A DNA stretch of 64,000 bases from an uncultured Centipeda sp. (GTDB taxonomy: Bacteria > Bacillota > Negativicutes > Selenomonadales > Selenomonadaceae). Below, piece by piece: positions 59,920 through 64,000 of the stretch (positions are counted from its first letter, which is position 1; each line of letters opens with the position of its first letter). A program made the position numbers and the translations under genes. The notes beneath the pieces were generated by a model. The model searched no databases and had not been told where the DNA came from. It saw only the letters and a program-made list of their open reading frames with translations. The DNA is taken from positions 1-64,000 of the forward strand of contig CAJPQT010000010.1 in assembly GCA_905372865.1 (NCBI GenBank). Reading direction: 5' to 3'.

Positions 59920-59948
59920 TTGCAATTTGTTTTCGACAGTGCTATGAT
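59920..59948 (+). promoter_or_regulatory. promoter of ompM copy 1
   Basis: TTGCAA, 17-nt spacer, TATGAT. The leader from here to the start is about 108 nt and belongs to the repeat 59955-60688. In it TTCTGT-ttt-ACAGAA forms a hairpin just before AAGGAGGAG, and an upstream ACTCCT can pair with AGGAGT of the ribosome site. Confidence 0.7.
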
Positions 59949-59954
59949 GAAATC

Positions 59955-60688
59955 GTTCCAAGGGAAGAGAATGCATCGCGAAAAGGAAACAAGGACACTT
60001 TAGCGAAGTCTCACTCCTTTGGAAATCAGATGTTTTCTGTTTTACAGAAGGAGGAGTTTCTCATGAAGAAGACACTCGTATCCGCACTCGCAACGGCTCT
60101 CGTTGTCGGTGCAGCAAGCACCACGTTCGCAGCTGCGAACCCGTTCTCCGATGTGCCCCGTGACCACTGGGCATACGATGCTGTGACCCAGCTCGCCGCT
60201 GACGGCGTAGTCGAGGGTTACGGCGACGGCACCTATCGCGGTGACCGCAACATCACGCGCTACGAGATGGCGCAGATGGTTGCAAAGGCGATGGCGAAGG
60301 ACAACCTGTCCTCCTCGGACCGCGCTCTTGTTGACCGCCTCGCAGCAGAGTTCGCTGACGAGCTCAACAACCTCGGCGTCCGCGTCTCGAACCTCGAGCG
60401 CAACGCTGATATGGTGAAGTGGAACGGCAAGCTCGAGTACACCTACACGAGCAAGCGCTTTGAGAATGCGGATAAGAAGAACGATGACCACCTCATGTTC
60501 CGCCTCGAGCCGAGCGCAGAGGTCAACAACCACTGGCATGTGAATGCGCGTCTTGATGCCTCCACGAACATGAGACATGATGCAGCGCATGCTGACGACA
60601 GCGATGACAAGGTCACGCTGAAGCGCGCATGGGCACAGGGCGACTATGACAAGTTCCAGGTGAAGCTCGGCAAGATGGAGCTTCTCTC
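59955..60688 (+). repeat. 734-bp direct repeat, copy A (leader plus 5' part of ompM 1)
   Basis: Matches 61541-62274 with only two adjacent-region mismatches, both in the leader (AAGGACACTT against AAGGGAACTT). The 626-bp coding part appears identical. Confidence 0.93.
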
Positions 60689-61346
60689 TCCTGAGGCGTA
60701 TGCTGCTCCGGGCGCACTCGTCCTCGATAAGGAGTTCTCGGGCGCAGAGGTCAGCTTCGGCAAGGAGCTGAGCGTCAAGCTGCAGGCCGGACAGACGGAG
60801 CTCAAAGACACGTTCAAGAGCGATGCTGATGACCGCCGTTCCTATGATCATGCAGCGAACTATCAGGGGGTTGAGCTTCAGTACAACAAGGGCAACTTCC
60901 TGGCAGGTGCAGCCTACTATCGTCTGAAGACCGACGAGTTCAAGGGCACGCTCAAGGAAGCAAACGATGAGACGATGGATATCTGGGCGCTGAACGGCGG
61001 CTATCGTTTCGACAAGAATGTCCTGCTCTCCGGTGCCTATGCCTACAACAACAGCTTTGCTGACAGCAAGAAGTCCGGTCAGGTCAGCCTCGACTACAAG
61101 GGTGCAGAATCCGAGGATAAGGGTTCGTGGGGCGCATACGTCTCCTATCGTCACCTCGGCGGCGCATCGGTTCTCGCGACGCAGGACGGCGCTCTCTATG
61201 GTACGAAGGGCATCGAGCTCGGCACGAACTACACGCTGTTCAAGAATGTCATTCTCTCTGCGAAGTACTTCAATGGCAAGACCATTCAGAAACAGGCAGA
61301 TGACAAGGTTCAGCAGCTCTTCGGCCGCGTTGAGTTCCTGTTCTAA
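60063..61346 (+). CDS. SLH-domain outer-membrane porin (OmpM/Mep45 type), copy 1
   Basis: 427 residues. A signal peptide (1-23, ending TFAAA), one SLH domain (about 25-78: NPFSDVPRDHWAYDAV, GVVEGYGDGTYRGDRNITR), a short coiled coil (about 85-115), then a beta-barrel ending FGRVEFLF with a C-terminal Phe, as outer-membrane proteins need. In Selenomonas and Veillonella such proteins tether the outer membrane to peptidoglycan through the SLH domain and form pores. The first 208 residues are identical to copy 2. Confidence 0.93.
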   Translation: MKKTLVSALATALVVGAASTTFAAANPFSDVPRDHWAYDAVTQLAADGVVEGYGDGTYRGDRNITRYEMAQMVAKAMAKDNLSSSDRALVDRLAAEFADELNNLGVRVSNLERNADMVKWNGKLEYTYTSKRFENADKKNDDHLMFRLEPSAEVNNHWHVNARLDASTNMRHDAAHADDSDDKVTLKRAWAQGDYDKFQVKLGKMELLSPEAYAAPGALVLDKEFSGAEVSFGKELSVKLQAGQTELKDTFKSDADDRRSYDHAANYQGVELQYNKGNFLAGAAYYRLKTDEFKGTLKEANDETMDIWALNGGYRFDKNVLLSGAYAYNNSFADSKKSGQVSLDYKGAESEDKGSWGAYVSYRHLGGASVLATQDGALYGTKGIELGTNYTLFKNVILSAKYFNGKTIQKQADDKVQQLFGRVEFLF

Positions 61347-61382
61347 GAGATTCCCGACATACACAGCGGTGCTTGCCGCATG

Positions 61383-61419
61383 AAAATCCCCCCCTCCACG
61401 ATGGAGGGGGGGATTTTGT
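61383..61419 (+). terminator. terminator of ompM copy 1
   Basis: AAAATCCCCCCCTCCA with its complement around a 3-nt loop, then TTTTG. Confidence 0.93.
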
Positions 61420-61505
61420 TTTGCCCGGATCGCAAGCTGATTTCTTGCATGCAGATAAATAATATTGCGGAAAATATAACTAGGTATAAAAAATACGGAT
61501 ATCTC

Positions 61506-61534
61506 TTGTTTTCTCGTCAGAATCGTGTTATGAT
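61506..61534 (+). promoter_or_regulatory. promoter of ompM copy 2
   Basis: TTGTTT, 17-nt spacer, TATGAT. It lies outside the repeat: the -35 and spacer differ from copy 1, so the two genes can be expressed differently while sharing the leader. Confidence 0.65.
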
Positions 61535-61540
61535 GAACCT

Positions 61541-62274
61541 GTTCCAAGGGAAGAGAATGCATCGCGAAAAGGAAACAAGGGAACTTTAGCGAAGTCTCAC
61601 TCCTTTGGAAATCAGATGTTTTCTGTTTTACAGAAGGAGGAGTTTCTCATGAAGAAGACACTCGTATCCGCACTCGCAACGGCTCTCGTTGTCGGTGCAG
61701 CAAGCACCACGTTCGCAGCTGCGAACCCGTTCTCCGATGTGCCCCGTGACCACTGGGCATACGATGCTGTGACCCAGCTCGCCGCTGACGGCGTAGTCGA
61801 GGGTTACGGCGACGGCACCTATCGCGGTGACCGCAACATCACGCGCTACGAGATGGCGCAGATGGTTGCAAAGGCGATGGCGAAGGACAACCTGTCCTCC
61901 TCGGACCGCGCTCTTGTTGACCGCCTCGCAGCAGAGTTCGCTGACGAGCTCAACAACCTCGGCGTCCGCGTCTCGAACCTCGAGCGCAACGCTGATATGG
62001 TGAAGTGGAACGGCAAGCTCGAGTACACCTACACGAGCAAGCGCTTTGAGAATGCGGATAAGAAGAACGATGACCACCTCATGTTCCGCCTCGAGCCGAG
62101 CGCAGAGGTCAACAACCACTGGCATGTGAATGCGCGTCTTGATGCCTCCACGAACATGAGACATGATGCAGCGCATGCTGACGACAGCGATGACAAGGTC
62201 ACGCTGAAGCGCGCATGGGCACAGGGCGACTATGACAAGTTCCAGGTGAAGCTCGGCAAGATGGAGCTTCTCTC
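61541..62274 (+). repeat. 734-bp direct repeat, copy B (leader plus 5' part of ompM 2)
   Basis: Second copy, 1586 bp downstream of copy A. Identity stops sharply in the codons after KMELLS. Confidence 0.93.
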
Positions 62275-62962
62275 CGGCGAAGCGTATGCGGCTCCGGGTG
62301 CAATCGTCTTTGATGATGAGTTCTCGGGTGCTGAGGTCAGCTTCGGCAAGGATCTGAAGGCGACGATCCAGGCTGGTCGTGTGAACCTTGAGGATTCCTT
62401 CAAGAGCAAGGCTCTGGATGCTGATGATCCTACGCTACCGCCGGCAGAACGCTATTACAGAGCGGATACGGCGAACTATCAGAGCATCGGCCTCCAGTAC
62501 GACAAGAACAACCTTGTCGCGGGCGCTGCTTACTATCGTTTGGGTTCGAATGACTTCCGCGCACTTACCAAGAACGCTAAGGATAAGATGAACATCTGGG
62601 GCGTCAACCTCGGCTATCACTTCGACAAGAACAGCTTCTTGTCTGGAGCCTATGCGCATAACTCTGATCTTGATGACTTCAAGAAGTCCTATCAGGTCAG
62701 CTACGACTACAAGGGTGCAGATGCTGAGGATAAGGGTTCGTGGGGCGCGTATGTCTCCTATCGTTACCTCGGCGGTGCGTCAGTTTTCGCAACGCAGGAC
62801 GGTGCACTCTTTGGTTCGAAGGGCATCGAGCTCGGCACGAACTACACGCTGTTCAAGAACGTCGTCCTCTCGGCGAAGTACTTCAACGGCAAGAAGATTG
62901 ATGCTGACGACAACAACGATAAGGTTCAGCAGCTCTTCGGCCGCGTTGAGTTCCTGTTCTAA
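61649..62962 (+). CDS. SLH-domain outer-membrane porin (OmpM/Mep45 type), copy 2
   Basis: 437 residues, same layout as copy 1. The signal peptide, SLH domain, coiled coil and first barrel strands are identical; from about residue 209 the barrel diverges, mainly in loops (for example residues 248-270, TLPPAERYYRAD in place of SDADDRRSYD). The last 80 residues are again close (GSWGAYVSYRYLGGASVFATQDG, split), ending FGRVEFLF. A pair of porins with the same anchor and different pore loops. Confidence 0.93.
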   Translation: MKKTLVSALATALVVGAASTTFAAANPFSDVPRDHWAYDAVTQLAADGVVEGYGDGTYRGDRNITRYEMAQMVAKAMAKDNLSSSDRALVDRLAAEFADELNNLGVRVSNLERNADMVKWNGKLEYTYTSKRFENADKKNDDHLMFRLEPSAEVNNHWHVNARLDASTNMRHDAAHADDSDDKVTLKRAWAQGDYDKFQVKLGKMELLSGEAYAAPGAIVFDDEFSGAEVSFGKDLKATIQAGRVNLEDSFKSKALDADDPTLPPAERYYRADTANYQSIGLQYDKNNLVAGAAYYRLGSNDFRALTKNAKDKMNIWGVNLGYHFDKNSFLSGAYAHNSDLDDFKKSYQVSYDYKGADAEDKGSWGAYVSYRYLGGASVFATQDGALFGSKGIELGTNYTLFKNVVLSAKYFNGKKIDADDNNDKVQQLFGRVEFLF

Positions 62963-63001
62963 TCAACGTACGTCACGATCTGCGGCATGCGCCGCATAAG
63001 G

Positions 63002-63034
63002 AAATCCCCCTCCGGTTGGAGGGGGATTTTTGCT
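63002..63034 (+). terminator. terminator of ompM copy 2
   Basis: AAATCCCCCTCC, GGTT loop, GGAGGGGGATTT, T-run. Confidence 0.92.
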
Positions 63035-63035
63035 G

Positions 63036-63078
63036 TAAAAAGAAGCCCCGCCGCATGAACACTCGTGCGACGGGGGTT
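63036..63078 (-). terminator. terminator of the motility gene pair
   Basis: Minus strand CCCCGTCGCA...TGCGGCGGGG hairpin followed by CTTCTTTTT. Confidence 0.85.
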
Positions 63079-63088
63079 CTTTCTGTAT

Positions 63089-63274
63089 TTACGCAGATAC
63101 GTCGATGCTGTTTCCGAGGCTCGGATCAAGGCTTGCAGTGCTTTCCTCGATGAGCTCGAGTGCCTCGCTGCCGGAGTCCATTGCCATCTTTGCGACGGCG
63201 ATACCGAGGCTCTGCTGTGCCTTCATCTGGTGCATACCGACCGACATCTGTGCAATATCCATTGTGAGATCCAT
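63089..63274 (-). CDS. YjfB-family putative motility protein
   Basis: 61 residues; the start at 63274 is chosen because AAGGAG lies 8 nt upstream (an ATG two codons earlier is too close). The pattern MDIAQMSVGMHQMKAQQSLG and a helical middle match the small YjfB family, linked to motility loci in Firmicutes. It lies 12 bp behind the next gene on the same strand. Role unknown. Confidence 0.75.
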   Translation of the reverse strand: MDLTMDIAQMSVGMHQMKAQQSLGIAVAKMAMDSGSEALELIEESTASLDPSLGNSIDVSA

Positions 63275-63286
63275 TTCCATTTCTCC

Positions 63287-64000
63287 TTAGACGTAGATGC
63301 TGAAGAGGTTCAGCATGTTCGAGTAGCGCGACATGGTGGGCAGGGATCTGCCGTTTAGAAGGTTCGATGCGTAGTTCAGCTGGCTGCCAATTGCCTGCTC
63401 CATGGACGGGATGACGCGGCTGCGCGACATCTGTGCGTACTGTGCGTGGCGATCGGCGCGTCCGGCAAGGCCGTCCTTGCCGAGGATTGCCTCGGACTGT
63501 GCGGGAGAGTCCGTGAGCGCGCGTGCGAGGCGTTCCTCATTGACCTTCATCTTGCCTGTTTTGGCGTCGACGGAGATGCCCATCTTGGCGTAGGAGTCCG
63601 CCTTGTATGTGGTGTCGGAGAACTCCGTCACGAGCTGACGCACACCCTTGCCGAGGCTCTTGTTGTCCCGCAGGAAGTCGCTCGTCTCGTTGTACTCGCT
63701 GACGAGGTCCTTGACGTTGCCGATGGCGGCCTTGAGCTTGTCGCTGTAGGTCTTGGAGCCGTCGGCGTTGGTGGTGATATCGGCACTGCTCAGCTGAAAG
63801 TCGGTGTTGCTGAGTTTGCCGGCGGATTTTCGGAGGTCCTTCATGTTGCTGTCGTACTCAGCGTAGAACCGTGAGCTGGTTTCCGTGTAGGATTTGCGCA
63901 GGCTGCGTGCCTGGTTCGCAATGTCCATGATGGAGCGCAGCTCCTTCGCACTGGACTCTTGCCCGCGATACTGCGCGGAGTAGAGGCTCGATCCTCTCTG
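63287..64000 (-). CDS. flagellar/motility-associated protein, partial (N-terminus outside window)
   Basis: The frame is open to the window edge (237 full codons seen); the ATG at 63928 is internal, since the frame continues upstream with GSSLYSAQYRGQESSAKELR. A mostly helical protein with a segment 'GISVDAKTGKMKVNEERLARAL' followed by AQSEAILG, which resembles the C-terminal part of FliD-like hook-associated proteins ('dG.l.vdE.kL..aL...p'). A Ser/Thr/Asn-rich start and a C-terminal helix also fit. Together with yjfB it indicates a motility locus beyond the window. Confidence 0.55.
   Translation of the reverse strand, partial: QRGSSLYSAQYRGQESSAKELRSIMDIANQARSLRKSYTETSSRFYAEYDSNMKDLRKSAGKLSNTDFQLSSADITTNADGSKTYSDKLKAAIGNVKDLVSEYNETSDFLRDNKSLGKGVRQLVTEFSDTTYKADSYAKMGISVDAKTGKMKVNEERLARALTDSPAQSEAILGKDGLAGRADRHAQYAQMSRSRVIPSMEQAIGSQLNYASNLLNGRSLPTMSRYSNMLNLFSIYV

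Noticed and set aside
1..64000. CRISPR arrays, IS elements, prophage
   Set aside because: No regularly spaced repeats, transposase/integrase genes or phage structural genes were seen; the only mobile-type genes are Rpn nucleases and the toxin remnants.

Overview
The window is a GC-rich (roughly 58-60 %), densely coding chromosomal segment. The organism is almost certainly a Gram-negative-type Firmicute of the class Negativicutes, Selenomonas or Centipeda-like. The signs are: a tandem pair of SLH-domain outer-membrane porins (OmpM/Mep45 type); an OadG/OadB sodium-pump pair; dnaG followed by rpoD; a YjfB/flagellar-type motility gene; Firmicute-style AAGGAGG ribosome sites with many TTG/GTG starts; and clean TTGACA-17-TATAAT promoters. 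No phage, IS element or CRISPR array was found.

Layout. 1-2000: an LPP20/FlgT-like secreted protein (cut by the window edge), a DUF4198 secreted protein and a small unknown gene. 2043-9206: a complete F-type ATP synthase operon, atpI-B-E-F-H-A-G-D-C, behind a strong promoter and a 250-nt leader. 9257-13645: small domain-of-unknown-function genes (DUF805, DUF2442+DUF4160), an orphan Phd antitoxin, an AI-2E family permease, an MFS transporter and dps. 13797-17760: metY, tRNA-Ser(CGA), an Rpn-type PD-(D/E)XK nuclease and serC. 17787-22641: a CBS/DUF21 membrane protein and a three-gene envelope-glycan operon (YdjC deacetylase, GtrB-like glycosyltransferase, large membrane protein). 22874-27354: a short CinA, an SGNH hydrolase, an unknown anchored protein, two tandem hemerythrins and an unknown gene. 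27566-33078: a 1692-residue DUF4132-type protein with a small possible beta-grasp partner. 33197-39597: narGHIJ-type respiratory nitrate reductase (order G-H-J-I) behind a CRP/FNR-family operator. 39700-43412: a RelE-like toxin with a broken antitoxin, an Rpn tail, an ArsB/NhaD permease, maf and radC. 43517-49116: usp, a dGTPase, dnaG and two tandem rpoD genes. 49117-49580: a candidate type I toxin-antitoxin locus and tRNA-Asn. 49725-54576: trmK, nif3, lepA, hemW and a glutaredoxin. 54767-59834: oadG-oadB, cobI and a metal/corrinoid ABC importer. 59920-62962: two ompM genes. 63089-64000: motility genes running off the window.

Together the genes describe an anaerobe with flexible energetics: proton- or sodium-coupled ATP synthase, membrane nitrate respiration, Na+-decarboxylase subunits, hemerythrins, Dps and corrinoid synthesis/uptake.

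The most unusual items are: (1) a 22-codon hydrophobic peptide gene convergent with a promoter-driven antisense RNA at 49146-49402, not previously obvious as a gene because of its size; (2) two adjacent primary sigma factors sharing a 288-bp block with two mismatches; (3) two adjacent porins sharing a 734-bp near-identical leader plus 5' coding block; (4) the DUF4132 giant with its small partner; and (5) a hemerythrin pair in which one copy has lost a canonical iron ligand. Domain calls come from reading motifs by eye; no database search was possible.
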